DNA of 64,000 nt from Hysterangium stoloniferum (GCA_015178975.1 WHVD01000076.1:347015-411014), one strand, 5' to 3'. Numbered from the stretch's first letter, positions 10,087 to 20,345 are shown. Translations and numbers: made by a program. Notes: generated from the letters alone by a model not told the origin.

Positions 10087-11863
10087 GCTGGCGACCCCCT
10101 TGCCAGATATCGAAGCTATTCTACGAAATGTTGTGCGTCATAAGTATCGGAGTTTGATAGATGGGAAGGATGCCTACGAGCAGATCCGAGTGGTTCCCGA
10201 GCATGTCCACCGGACATTGTTCACCTCTCCTGATGGCACTATGGAAAGCCTGACGTTACAAATAGGGGATTGCAATGGTCCGTCGACTTACCAGACATTG
10301 ATGAACCACATATTTGCGCCGTACATTGGCGTCTTCATGGATGTATATTTGGATGATATTGTCGTCTACTCGGATTCCATCAGTGATCATGTCAAGCATC
10401 TACGCACTGTGTTTACAGTGCTCCGTCGGGAAAAGTTATACCTCACTGTCAACAAGATGCACCTGTTTGCTTCGGAGTTACCAGTTTTAGGGCATGTGAT
10501 TAACAATAAAGGTTTAAAAATGGACCCACATAAAGTTGATACAGTGAGCAACTGGAAGATTCCGACAAATAAGCAACTCCTGGCGGGATTTTTGGGGGCA
10601 GTGGGATATCTCGCTAACAACTGTGAGGGAGTTCGAATCCCAATGGCTATTTTAGCAGCGCAGACAGGAGTAAATAGGCAGTGGCATTGGGGTGCAACAG
10701 AGCAGCGTGCCTTTGAAGACGTCAAGCGGATTGTTCAGGCCCATCGTGACAGTTATAGAATTGCATTGGACTACTCACGAGGTCATCAAACCATTAATTT
10801 GGTAACAGATGCTTCTTTAACAGGTGCGAGTGGCATTCTCAGTCAAGGGGAAGATCTTTGCACTGCCGCAATCGTGTCATTCTGGTCAGGGAAGTTCAAT
10901 TCGGCACAACAGAACTACCCTGTCCACGAACAGGAGTTGTTGGCTATCGTGGAGTCAGTGAAAAGATTCCGGTCACAACTGTTGGGGGTAAAATTTCGAA
11001 TCTGTACTGACCATAAAGGGATAGAATATATACTTACACAGAAGAACTTGTCCCCGAGGCAGACAAGGTGGCTGGATCTGCTAAACGAATTCCACTTTGA
11101 GATTCTATATATCCCTGGAAAGTCGAACACATTTGCCGATGCTTTATCTAGAATCTATAGCGATGAGCCATTGGGCACCATTAGGGCTGAATCCGAGTAC
11201 GTAACTGACATTCCAGGGAAGGAAGAGGATACAGGGGGGATGCACTACGTTTCAGGGGTTCCTGCCTTCAACAGTGTGTCAACACCACTGTATACAGGGT
11301 CTGCAGCGGTAGCACTGGAGGAAGCACCAAGACGGTCAAGAAGGTTGGCTACCCAAACGCGTCCGTCATATGCAACACTCGCAGGGCTGGGAGCAAGAAG
11401 GAAAGGACGTAATGAACGATCAGGAGAGATGACCGAAAAGATACACAGTGATCATAGTAAGTCATCTGGATTGCCCCTGGAGCATCCATCACAAGGAGCG
11501 AGGAGAAAAACACCAAATACGTCTGGTCATCAAGATTATGTTGAACGGCCTGTTTCACGAGAAACAATGGAGGGTGCGTTACCTGAGTTGCCTCCGGATT
11601 TTCTACTAGCAGAAATCCCATTGGAGGGCCATGATGGATTGGACACATCCCAGAAGCTTTACGACGACAGTATGGAGCAGACGTTTTCTTCTCGAGGATA
11701 TGGGCAACGCCGCAGGAGTATAAGGGCTTTACGTCGCAGGATGGGTTTCTGTTTTTCAATCTGGAGGGCGTCAAGCTACTTTGCATCCCTGATATTACCA
11801 TTGGGAATCGACGAGTGCGGGAAATTGTTATCTCGCATGCACATTCCATCTTGGCGCATCTAG
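10064..11863 (+). CDS. gypsy A reverse transcriptase and RNase H
   Basis: Continues pol after the 2-bp deletion. RT palm motif YLDDIVVYS near 10345 carries the catalytic aspartates; the connection region has LGHVINNKGLKMDP; RNase H has LVTDASLTGASG and ends with SNTFADALSRI. A basic, Ser/Pro-rich spacer of about 170 residues follows (11170-11650). Beyond about 11650 this frame no longer makes integrase sense; the H2C2 zinc domain reads in the -1 frame. The same frame change occurs in copy 2, so it predates their separation. Confidence 0.9.
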   Translation: MSRMLTHKLATPLPDIEAILRNVVRHKYRSLIDGKDAYEQIRVVPEHVHRTLFTSPDGTMESLTLQIGDCNGPSTYQTLMNHIFAPYIGVFMDVYLDDIVVYSDSISDHVKHLRTVFTVLRREKLYLTVNKMHLFASELPVLGHVINNKGLKMDPHKVDTVSNWKIPTNKQLLAGFLGAVGYLANNCEGVRIPMAILAAQTGVNRQWHWGATEQRAFEDVKRIVQAHRDSYRIALDYSRGHQTINLVTDASLTGASGILSQGEDLCTAAIVSFWSGKFNSAQQNYPVHEQELLAIVESVKRFRSQLLGVKFRICTDHKGIEYILTQKNLSPRQTRWLDLLNEFHFEILYIPGKSNTFADALSRIYSDEPLGTIRAESEYVTDIPGKEEDTGGMHYVSGVPAFNSVSTPLYTGSAAVALEEAPRRSRRLATQTRPSYATLAGLGARRKGRNERSGEMTEKIHSDHSKSSGLPLEHPSQGARRKTPNTSGHQDYVERPVSRETMEGALPELPPDFLLAEIPLEGHDGLDTSQKLYDDSMEQTFSSRGYGQRRRSIRALRRRMGFCFSIWRASSYFASLILPLGIDECGKLLSRMHIPSWRI

Positions 11864-13027
11864 GGGCCAGGAAAACTGCTACATATTTGCGAACCAATGT
11901 GTGGTGGCCATCATTAACCAAGGATGTCGAATTATTTTGCAAGTCATGCAGTGTGTGTGCCACATCGAAATCTGAAACACAGAAACCGCAGGGACACCTT
12001 CGCTCAATGGAAGTGCCATCACAGCCGTGGGAGGCAATTGGGATTGATTTTGTAGGACCCTTGCCAACGTCTAGGAATTGCCTTGGAGAGTTCGATAGCA
12101 TCTGCGTTATTATTGACCACTTAACCTGCATGGTCCATTTGGTACCGTTGCATGGGCTGCCCGACAAAATTGTTAGCGATCGAGATTCATTATTTACAAG
12201 TATCTTTTGGAGGGAGCTTCATCGACTGATAGGAGTCGAACTGCGGATGTCTTCATCATACCACCCCCAAACAGATGGCGCTACAGAACGTGCGAATCGG
12301 ACGATGACACAAATGCTTAGGCAATGTGTAGCACCAAACCAGAAAGATTGGGTGTTGAAACTGTCAGCTATTGAGTTTGCGATGAATAACGCTACATCGG
12401 AAACAACTGGATTCTCACCATTTTGTTTGAATTATGGTCGGCTGCCACGGCCACTGATCTGGGACAACAATACGAAGTATCCAGGTGTGCTTGAATTTGC
12501 AGAACGGATGAAGCTGGCAATCATGAATGCTCACGATGAGATACTGACTGCTAGGGTTAAGCAGACGCGTCAGGCAAATCGACACCGGAGGTCTGCGGTA
12601 TTTAACGTCAATGATTTAGTTTATTTATCCACGAAGAACTTACGTTTACCAAAAAATCGCACACGTAAACTGCTGCCAAAATATATAGGACCATTTAGGA
12701 TTAGCCGGGTACTGGAGCCAGGAGCGACATACCAGTTGGAACTGTCACGGGAGCTCAAGCAACAGGGTATTAACCCAAGTTTTCATGCCTCGTTGCTTCG
12801 GATACACATTCCGAATGACAATCGTCTTTTCCCAGGGAGGCAGTTGAGGCAGATTCCTGGTTTTGGTAGTCAGCCTCGTGAGTGGGCAGTCGAGAAGATT
12901 CTTGCTCATTCAGGAAAGGGTCTCAAGGCCTTCTTTGAGGTTTTGTGGAACACGGGAGAAACTACCTGGTTGCCATATCAAGCTCTTCAGCATGTTCATT
13001 CATTGAAGGCTTACCTGGAGGCACTAT
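11815..13027 (+). CDS. gypsy A integrase and chromodomain
   Basis: Frame 1 is open from about 11631 (after TGA 11628-11630), so the true N-terminus of this segment is upstream of 11815: GHIPEALRRQYGADVFF then LLCIPDITIGN. It encodes the H2C2 zinc domain (AHSILAHLG, CKSCSVC), integrase core D,D,E (GIDFVGPL, SDRDSLF, GATERANRT), a GPY/F-like region (KLLPKYIGPFRI) and a chromodomain (WAVEKILAHSG..VLWNTGETTWLPY). Chromodomains in chromoviruses bind histone marks and direct integration to heterochromatin. Copy 1 ends at EAL, where copy 2 continues with a long tail. Confidence 0.92.
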
Positions 13028-13034
13028 CAAAAAG

Positions 13035-13312
13035 TGTAAGGTTCGGCTTTAAAGATAGCGTAATCCTTCGGTTTGAGCTTCTTACGAAGAGGAACGAGCA
13101 GAGTAGGAATAGGCTCCAATTCGAAATAACTACTGTAGCTCATGGGTGGTTTCCCTATTTATGCTCGCATTCGTAGACTAAACCCCCTAGCGACAGATAA
13201 TAAAAATGAAACAGTGTTCTGATCGGAAAATTATCTACCCTCTCTTTACCCCCTGAGACACGGCGGTAGACCGCTCCGTGCCAAGTCCGCCACCAGGTCC
13301 GCTCCCGTTACA
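13035..13312 (-). repeat. gypsy A LTR, inverted relative to copy 1
   Basis: 278 bp, TGTAAGG..CGTTACA on the plus strand, meaning the element sense is minus (TGTAACGGG..CCTTACA). It is preceded by CAAAAAG, as are both other gypsy A LTRs. It directly follows the plus-strand pol of copy 1 although it points the other way. A TATA-like CATAAATAGG lies about 130 bp from its 5' end in the minus sense. Confidence 0.92.
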
Positions 13313-14071
13313 CCCACCCTCCCACGCTGCAACGCAGTGTGCCATTAACAGCGGGCTGGTTTAGCCATGCAATTCCCTCACCCCCTGCTCCAGCTCGTCT
13401 AAGTCGTCACTCACGTAATCACCATCGAGGTCCATCTCCTCCTCGTGGCCATGACGAATCTGTTGCGTCAATGCATGTGGTCCGTCCTTCTTGATCACCT
13501 GAGATTGTGCTGACGCCCTTACACACCCCTCCGTGGCCTGCAGCTGACTTAAGACTGGCGCGCCCTTCACAGGCCGAGTTTCGAGGCCGCGCACTGAAGA
13601 TGATGCCATTGGTCCGGAAATACCCTGCTGCCGCCTCCTTCTTTGGCGACGTATAGCACTTGAGGCCTGTAGTGATGGTAGGCTCCCAGGTAACTCCCGC
13701 CGTGGAGACAACCTGTCTATCAGCGATGCAGATTGTTGTCTCTCCCTCCAGGCACGGGTCCATTCCCTTACACGAGGGTTGAATGTCGATTTGGGTTGCG
13801 GTATGTTATTCCTCTGCTGTGCTTCGAGGAGTTGACGCTGCATAGTCTCGAACTGCTCCATACGCAAGTCCCATGCCACTTGGACACCTCGAAGAGCACT
13901 ATCGCGAACGGCAGCCATTGTAGTCGTCAAGAACTCGGTGGATACTTGCGTTGGATAATCCTGAGCATCCATAGTGGGTGATTCTTGCACAGCGATTGGG
14001 ACCGCTGAGCCAACATAAATAGAAGGTAAGTCCTCAGCGCTTGATTTGCAAGACACTCCCTGATGACACTC
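13313..14071 (-). pseudogene. gypsy A 3' tail fragment (inverted)
   Basis: Minus-strand coding for the C-terminal tail seen at the end of copy 2 pol, from CHQGVSCKSS to the polypurine tract (GGGAGGGTGGG, read on minus). Together with the LTR it forms an exact-length direct repeat (13028-14071 and 18006-19049, 1044 bp each) that flanks copia A. It contains a short coiled-coil-like stretch (MEQFETMQRQLLEAQQ) and an acidic end (DLDGDYVSDDLDELEQG). It has no start of its own. Confidence 0.88.
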
Positions 14072-14108
14072 ATCCGATTTCTCCTCTTCAGATGCCCCTA
14101 TCGCCAAT

Positions 14109-16031
14109 TTGGCCCTTTCAACCCCTACTCCTGTGCCTATGTCGCCACAGGATACTGTTGAATATCATGGCTGGCTCGTCATCGAGGAGGAGTTATTTAC
14201 TAATATTGATTGGACCAAACATAGTCAATCTACGATGGCTGCCATCAATACTACTGATATTAACCCCATATCCCAATCTAATCGTACACCCATTTCCACT
14301 GACTCGCATCCATTTTGGATGGATAGTGGTGCATCTGTCCATATATCCCCCAATCGCACTGATTTTTTGACCTTGAACGCTGTCACTCCCCGCTCCGTTA
14401 AAGGCTTAGGCGGTTCCTCGGTGTGGGCAATAGGTGTTGGAGACATAAAACTTCGAATTGGTCGTGGTACACATTTAATTTTAAAAAATGTCCTTTACAT
14501 TCCAGATGCCACAGTACGATTAATCTCCATATGCCATCTCACCAAGGATTCAAATGTTATTGCACACTTCAATGACACATCCTGCTGGCTAAGTATGAAA
14601 TCATCCGGGACAATTATCGCTCGGGGAAACTTGCTACCACAAAAACATCTCTACTCCATAAATATCTACTCAGCCCAAGCTGAACATGCTTTCGTCACTC
14701 ATCGCATACCCACAATCGAGACATGGCATTGTCGACTCGGCCATGCAAATTATCAAGCTATTCGTGACATGCTCAATACCGGCCTACTCAAAGGTGCGAC
14801 GTCCACCAGCCCTTCCATTACCCCCACTAAATGCGACTCCTGTATTCTTGGCAAACAGACTAAGTCATCTGTTCCAAAAGTGCGACAGGAAGGTCTAGGG
14901 CATAGGGCGACGAGAAAATTAGAAAAAGTATGGATAGACCTATCTGGACCCAGCCCCATTGCTTCACGGACTGGGAATCATTATGTTATGAATATTGTAG
15001 ATGATTTTTCAAGTTTCTCCTGGACCATTCTGCTTAAACTTAAAAGTGATGCATTCCCGCAACTTCAATTCTGGGAGCGTGCACGAGAAGTTGAGACGGG
15101 ATTAAAAGTTGGCATTTACCGAACAGACAATGGAGAGCTTAAAAGCTATGAAATGGCTACTTGGCTGGCCTCTAGGGGCACTGATCATCAATTTACAGCT
15201 CCATATACGTCAGCACATATCGGACGAGTAGAACGACTCCATCGCACTTTAATGGCCAAAAGCAGAACTATGCATATTTATGCAGCACTACCTGCATACT
15301 TGTGGGATGAATTTTATCTCACTGCGGCTCATTTACATGTCAAAACGACAACCAAATCTTTGTTAGGCAAAACACCTTGGGAATTATGGTATGGCCGGAA
15401 ACCAGACTACTCTTACCTACAAGAGATCGGTTGCCGTGCTTTTGTCTTAATTCAAAATCGGACCAATCCAAAAATTTATGAACGATCAATCGAATGCATT
15501 CTGATTGGATATGATGGTAATTCTAAAACATATAGGTGTTACGACCCAAAAACACGACTAATATATAGCTCTTATCATGTTCAGTTCCTTGAAAGCCATG
15601 ATGGCCATCCACGCACTCCCACAGATGAACTTACCGATCTCTCTGATATGCACTTAGAACCCACTTCTCCATCCCAAACTCACTCGTCGGATCTACCAGT
15701 TGAACCCCCTGACTGCTCCCCTGACTATCTCCCTGCCGTCCTGCCATTGCAACAACCACCTCAAATGCAAGATGCCAATGACTTACCAGAACCACATCTT
15801 AGGCATTCCAACAGAACCACAGCTGGACAACCTGCCTCCACCACCAGACTTGATCGTGCTATTCAAGAATCTAAAGATAGTGCCGAGCATTTACGGTTGC
15901 AACGGCTGAAACATTCGGGTGCCATCACTAAACTACCCCCTGATGCTACCGTACCAGCACCATCTACGATGAGCTACAAAACATATTGTTATCTCTCCAA
16001 TTTGATTCCAACTTACCGAATACCGATGTGA
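14109..16031 (+). CDS. copia A protease and integrase
   Basis: Protease FWMDSGASVHIS near 14315; GAG-pre-integrase zinc region (WHCRLGHANY, CDSCILGKQ); integrase core D,D,E in KVWIDLSGP, YRTDNGE and GRVERLHRT. A Pro/Ser-rich linker follows (15600-15960), as is usual before copia RT. The frame ends at TGA 16029-16031 and RT follows in the -1 frame with an overlap of 15986-16031. This is one long polyprotein in functional copia elements, so the shift is either a mutation or recoding. The upstream part of gag is missing. Confidence 0.9.
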   Translation: MALSTPTPVPMSPQDTVEYHGWLVIEEELFTNIDWTKHSQSTMAAINTTDINPISQSNRTPISTDSHPFWMDSGASVHISPNRTDFLTLNAVTPRSVKGLGGSSVWAIGVGDIKLRIGRGTHLILKNVLYIPDATVRLISICHLTKDSNVIAHFNDTSCWLSMKSSGTIIARGNLLPQKHLYSINIYSAQAEHAFVTHRIPTIETWHCRLGHANYQAIRDMLNTGLLKGATSTSPSITPTKCDSCILGKQTKSSVPKVRQEGLGHRATRKLEKVWIDLSGPSPIASRTGNHYVMNIVDDFSSFSWTILLKLKSDAFPQLQFWERAREVETGLKVGIYRTDNGELKSYEMATWLASRGTDHQFTAPYTSAHIGRVERLHRTLMAKSRTMHIYAALPAYLWDEFYLTAAHLHVKTTTKSLLGKTPWELWYGRKPDYSYLQEIGCRAFVLIQNRTNPKIYERSIECILIGYDGNSKTYRCYDPKTRLIYSSYHVQFLESHDGHPRTPTDELTDLSDMHLEPTSPSQTHSSDLPVEPPDCSPDYLPAVLPLQQPPQMQDANDLPEPHLRHSNRTTAGQPASTTRLDRAIQESKDSAEHLRLQRLKHSGAITKLPPDATVPAPSTMSYKTYCYLSNLIPTYRIPM

Positions 16032-17659
16032 CTTTGGGGGCTATGTCTGACACAATCGGGATTGACCCATTGACATGCAACGACGAACCGCAAACTTGGG
16101 CAGAGGCCCTGCGTTCTGGTGATGCTTCTCGCTGGCAGGCCGGATTTCAGGAGGAGTTGGACTCACTCAGGAGTATGGGGGTATACAAACTAGTTCCCCG
16201 TTCCGAAGTTCCTCAAGGGTGCAAAATCAGGAAGGGGCGCCCTGTCTTTCGAATCAAACGGGATGAATCTGGCAAAGCGGTTCATTGGAAGGTGCGGTTG
16301 GTCTTTAAAGGTTTTGAGCAGATTTACGGTAAGGACTATCACAAAACAACCTCACCAACTGCACGCATGGAGTCCTGGCGAATTCTGCTCCATATTGCCG
16401 CCACTCTTGGTTGGGATGCACAACAAATCGATATCAAAACCGCGTTTCTCTATGGTCTACTACCTGATGATGAAGTACAATACATGGCACAACCCGAAGG
16501 TTTTGAGGAATCTGGGAAAGAAGACTACATATGGATGATAGTCCGGGGCCTATATGGTATGAAACAAAGTGGTCGAATATGGAACAAAACCATGAACGAG
16601 CAAATGCTCGCTTGGGGTTTCACTCGACTTACATGCGAATCTTGTATTTATTATCGGCGAACTCCCACTGGTATTATCATCGCTGCAGTACATGTCGATG
16701 ATTTTCTCTCAATAGCGAGCACTGCCACCGAAAACAATGCCTTTAAGGACCAAATGCGTCGTGTATGGACTATTTCAGACCTCGGCTCCGTCCGTTTTGT
16801 TGTCGGCATCGCAGTGGACTGGGATCGACCCACAAAGTCTGTCCACCTATCCCAAACTGCACTTATCAATAAAATTGTACGTCAATTCGGTCAGGCGGAT
16901 TCTACTACTGTTTCTACACCTATGGATCACAGCCTCAAACTTCGTAAATTTGACCGAACCTCACTATCGACTATTGAAATTACCAACCTACTCAAAATAC
17001 CTTATCGATCTCTCATTGGATGTCTCCTTTATTTAGCAATCTCCACGCGGCCCGACATATCTTTTGCTGTTCAACAACTCTCACAATTCCTCGACAGCTA
17101 CTCCACATTGCACTGGAATGCTGCCATCCGCGTTGTTCGCTATTTAAAAGGAACAAAAAACCTTAAACTATGCCTGGGTGGTTCCAACGATATCATGCTT
17201 ACCGGCTACACCGATTCCGACTGGGCCAACTGCCTCGATACCCGTCGCAGCATTAGCGGATATACCTTCACTTTAGGATCTGGTGTCATATCATGGAGTA
17301 CGAAGAAACAAAAAACCGTTGCTGCCTCCTCCTGTGAGGCTGAATATGTCGCTGCCTTCGAAACTGTCAAAGAGGGCACTTGGCTTCGATCATTACTATC
17401 CGGGATCTCATTCCCTTGTTCTACCACCACCACCATCTTTTGTGATAACAATGCGGCTATTAACCTTTCCGAAGATCCTCTCCTACATTCCCGCGTCAAA
17501 CACATCGATATTAAATTCCACTTCCTGCGGGAACGCGTCCTTTCGCAAGATTTTTCCCTACATTATGTCAATACCTCGAATAACCTTGCCGATATCTTCA
17601 CCAAAGCTCTTGAACCGTCGAAATTTATCAAACTTCGCAGTTTCTTAGGTCTTCAATAA
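15986..17659 (+). CDS. copia A reverse transcriptase and RNase H
   Basis: RT starts with TWAEALRSGDASRWQAGFQ, typical of copia. It contains KTAFLYGLL, GLYGMKQSGRIW and the catalytic VHVDDFLS (the usual Y of YVDD replaced by H). RNase H has YTDSDWANCLDTRRS, SSCEAEYVA and ends DIFTKALEPSKF. Full length to a TAA 23 bp before the 3' LTR, with polypurine tract GAGGAGGAG just before it. No internal stop is present. Confidence 0.92.
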   Translation: MLSLQFDSNLPNTDVTLGAMSDTIGIDPLTCNDEPQTWAEALRSGDASRWQAGFQEELDSLRSMGVYKLVPRSEVPQGCKIRKGRPVFRIKRDESGKAVHWKVRLVFKGFEQIYGKDYHKTTSPTARMESWRILLHIAATLGWDAQQIDIKTAFLYGLLPDDEVQYMAQPEGFEESGKEDYIWMIVRGLYGMKQSGRIWNKTMNEQMLAWGFTRLTCESCIYYRRTPTGIIIAAVHVDDFLSIASTATENNAFKDQMRRVWTISDLGSVRFVVGIAVDWDRPTKSVHLSQTALINKIVRQFGQADSTTVSTPMDHSLKLRKFDRTSLSTIEITNLLKIPYRSLIGCLLYLAISTRPDISFAVQQLSQFLDSYSTLHWNAAIRVVRYLKGTKNLKLCLGGSNDIMLTGYTDSDWANCLDTRRSISGYTFTLGSGVISWSTKKQKTVAASSCEAEYVAAFETVKEGTWLRSLLSGISFPCSTTTTIFCDNNAAINLSEDPLLHSRVKHIDIKFHFLRERVLSQDFSLHYVNTSNNLADIFTKALEPSKFIKLRSFLGLQ

Positions 17660-17682
17660 CAGGACTACCATGCGAGGAGGAG

Positions 17683-18007
17683 TGTTGAACAACACCATCG
17701 AAACGTCTAATTTCAGGCATGGCCGCCCGGTATCAATAAACTCTCGGGCACGGCCACACAACACCAATAACACGATACCTAGCAACGTATGTGGTCAAAC
17801 ATATATATAAACTAAAGGAGTATGTCAGTATCACCTCAGTCCATTATATCATATACGAGACTGAGGTGAGTTCTGAAACAGTTATGTATTCGCGCATAAT
17901 GTAACTAATAATCGTCCACTAGTTTATTGTATTTAGGTACACAAAATATAGTCCGTTATATCATATACGAGACTGAGTTTATTGTATTTAGGTTCTACTT
18001 TTCAACA
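17683..18007 (+). repeat. copia A 3' LTR
   Basis: 325 bp, TGTTGAAC..TTCAACA with a 7-bp terminal inverted repeat. Contains a tandem pair of CATATACGAGACTGAG blocks (about 17845 and 17964). No 5' partner in the window. Confidence 0.8.
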
Positions 18008-18012
18008 AAAAG

Positions 18013-18290
18013 TGTAAGGTTCGGCTTTAAAGATAGCGTAATCCTTCGGTTTGAGCTTCTTACGAAGAGGAACGAGCAGAGTAGGAATAGGCTCCAATTC
18101 GAAAAAACTACTGTAGCTAATGGGTGGTTTCCCTATTTATGCTCGCATTCGTAGACTAAACCCCCTAGCGACAGATAATAAAAATGAAACAGTGTTCTGA
18201 TCGGAAAATTATCTACCCTCTCTTTACCCCCTGAGACACGGCGGTAGACCGCTCCGTGCCAAGTCCGCCACCAGGTCCACTCCCGTTACA
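18013..18290 (-). repeat. gypsy A copy 2, 3' LTR
   Basis: 278 bp, same sequence as 13035-13312 with a few transitions. Adjacent to the polypurine tract on the inner side. Confidence 0.93.
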
Positions 18291-18338
18291 CCCGCCCTCC
18301 CACGCTGCAACGCAGTGTGCCATTAACAGCGGGCTGGT

Positions 18339-20345
18339 TTAGCCATGCAATTCCCTCACCCCCTGCTCCAGCTCGTCTAAGTCGTCACTCACGTAATCAC
18401 CATCGAGGTCCATCTCCTCCTCGTGGCCATGACCAATCTGTTGCGTCAATGCATGTGGTCCGTCCTTCTTGATCACCTGAGATTGTGCTGACGCCCTTAC
18501 ACACCCCTCCGTGGCCTGCAGCTGACTTAAGACTGGCGCGCCCTTCACAGGCCGAGTTTCGAGGCCACGCACTGAAGATGATGCCATTGGTCCGGAAATA
18601 CCCTGCTGCCGCCTCCTTCTTTGGCGACGTATAGCACTTGAGGCCTGTAGTGATGGTAGGCTCCCAGGTAACTCCCGCCGTGGAGACAACCTGTCTATCA
18701 GCGACGCAGATTGTTGTCTCTCCCTCCAGGCACGGGTCCGTTCCCTTACACGAGGGTTGAATGTCAATTTGGGTTGTGGTATGTTATTCCTCTGCTGTGC
18801 TTCGAGGAGTTGACGCTGCATAGTCTCGAACTGCTCCATATGCAAGTCCCATGCCACTTGGACACCTCGAAGGGCACTATCGCGAACGGCAGCCATTGTA
18901 GTCGTCAAGAACTCGGTGGATACTTGCGTTGGATAATCCTGAGCATCCATAGTGGGTGATTCTTGCACAGCGATTGGGACCGCTGAGCCAACATAAATAG
19001 AAGGTAAGTCCTCAGCGCTTGATTTGCAAGACACTCCCTGATGACACTCCGAGCTCAAAGACATCTTGGCGATTTCGATGCGATTCGAGAGCCGCCCTTG
19101 GCCCCTGGGCAATGATCGAACGCTTGTAACACCTAGTGCCTCCAGGTAAGCCTTCAATGAATGAACATGCTGAAGAGCTTGATATGGCAACCAGGTAGTT
19201 TCTCCCGTGTTCCACAAAACCTCAAAGAAGGCCTCGAGACCCTTTCCTGAATGAGCAAGAATCTTCTCGACTGCCCACTCATGAGGCTGACTACCAAAAC
19301 CAGGAATCTGCCTCAACTGCCTCCCTGGGAAAAGACGATCATCATTCGGAATGTGTATCCGAAGCAACGAGGCATGAAAACTTGGGTTAATACCCTGTTG
19401 CTTGAGCTCCCGTGACAGTTCCAACTGGTATGTCGCTCCTGGCTCCAGTACCCGGCTAATCCTAAATGGTCCTATATATTTTGGCAGCAGTTTACACGCC
19501 CAATTTTTTGGTAAACGTATGTTCTTCGTGGATAAATAAACTAAATCATTGACGTTAAATACCACAGACCTCCGGTGTCGATTTGCCTGACGCGTCTGCT
19601 TAACCCTAGCAGTCAGTATCTCATCGTGAGCATTCATGATTGCCAGCTTCATCCGTTCTGCAAATTCAAGCACACCTGGATACTTCGTATTGTTGTCCCA
19701 GATCAGTGGCCGTGGCAGCCGACCATAATTCAAACAAAATGGTGAGAATCCAGTTGTTTCCGATGTAGCGTTATTCATCGCAAACTCAATAGCTGACAGT
19801 TTCAACACCCAATCTTTCTGGTTTGGTGCTACACATTGCCTAAGCATTTGTGTCATCGTCCGATTCGCACGTTCTGTAGCGCCATCTGTTTGGGGGTGGT
19901 ATGATGAAGACATCCGCAGTTCGACTCCTATCAGTCGATGAAGCTCCCTCCAAAAGATACTTGTAAATAATGAATCTCGATCGCTAACAATTTTGTCGGG
20001 CAGCCCATGCAACGGTACCAAATGGACCATGCAGGTTAAGTGGTCAATAATAACGCAGATGCTATCGAACTCTCCAAGGCGATTCCTAGACGTTGGCAAG
20101 GGTCCTACAAAATCAATCCCAATTGCCTCCCACGGCTGTGATGGCACTTCCATTGAGCGAAGGTGTCCCTGCGGTTTCTGTGTTTCAGATTTCGATGTGG
20201 CACACACACTGCATGACTTGCAAAATAATTCGACATCCTTGGTTAATGATGGCCACCACACATTGGTTCGCAAATATGTAGCAGTTTTCCTGGCCCCTAG
20301 ATGCGCCAAGATGGAATGTGCATGCGAGATAACAATTTCCCGCAC
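18339..20345 (-). CDS. gypsy A copy 2 integrase, chromodomain and long C-terminal tail
   Basis: Same domains as copy 1: AHSILAHLG/CKSCSVC zinc domain, D,D,E core, chromodomain ending in TTWLPYQALQ. It then continues about 250 residues to a stop at 18339, close to the polypurine tract. The tail holds SLPRGQGRLSNR, a helical Gln-rich stretch, an Arg-rich block (RRQRRRRQQ) and an acidic end. Chromoviruses usually stop soon after the chromodomain, so this extension is unusual. The true N-terminus lies upstream of 20345 in the same frame. Confidence 0.9.
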   Translation of the reverse strand: MREIVISHAHSILAHLGARKTATYLRTNVWWPSLTKDVELFCKSCSVCATSKSETQKPQGHLRSMEVPSQPWEAIGIDFVGPLPTSRNRLGEFDSICVIIDHLTCMVHLVPLHGLPDKIVSDRDSLFTSIFWRELHRLIGVELRMSSSYHPQTDGATERANRTMTQMLRQCVAPNQKDWVLKLSAIEFAMNNATSETTGFSPFCLNYGRLPRPLIWDNNTKYPGVLEFAERMKLAIMNAHDEILTARVKQTRQANRHRRSVVFNVNDLVYLSTKNIRLPKNWACKLLPKYIGPFRISRVLEPGATYQLELSRELKQQGINPSFHASLLRIHIPNDDRLFPGRQLRQIPGFGSQPHEWAVEKILAHSGKGLEAFFEVLWNTGETTWLPYQALQHVHSLKAYLEALGVTSVRSLPRGQGRLSNRIEIAKMSLSSECHQGVSCKSSAEDLPSIYVGSAVPIAVQESPTMDAQDYPTQVSTEFLTTTMAAVRDSALRGVQVAWDLHMEQFETMQRQLLEAQQRNNIPQPKLTFNPRVRERTRAWRERQQSASLIDRLSPRRELPGSLPSLQASSAIRRQRRRRQQGISGPMASSSVRGLETRPVKGAPVLSQLQATEGCVRASAQSQVIKKDGPHALTQQIGHGHEEEMDLDGDYVSDDLDELEQGVRELHG

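Larger units (their letters stand above)
7909..13027 (+). mobile_element. gypsy A copy 1 (5'-truncated Ty3/gypsy, chromovirus type)
   Basis: Begins inside the Gag zinc knuckle (CSKKEGHESRNC) and runs through protease, reverse transcriptase, RNase H, integrase and chromodomain, ending after ..EAL near 13026. It matches gypsy A copy 2 (minus strand, 19135-24240) at very high identity. The first two thirds of gag and the 5' LTR are missing. Its 3' tail and LTR are present but inverted (13028-14071). A 2-bp deletion at about 10085 relative to copy 2 breaks pol, so this copy is not autonomous. Confidence 0.93.
14072..18007 (+). mobile_element. copia A (5'-truncated Ty1/copia element)
   Basis: Contains protease, integrase, RT and RNase H in copia order plus a 3' LTR (17683-18007). 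The 5' LTR and most of gag are absent: sequence switches directly from the gypsy A tail at 14071/14072. The 3' LTR begins TGTTGAAC, ends TTCAACA and abuts the CAAAAAG of the next gypsy A LTR. The missing left end prevents a duplication test. Confidence 0.9.

Noticed and set aside
11349-12167. 272-residue minus-strand open frame across the start of gypsy A integrase (repeated at 19993-20811 on plus)
   Set aside because: It mirrors conserved sense coding (spacer and integrase zinc domain), has no family signature, and its presence in both copies follows from their high identity.
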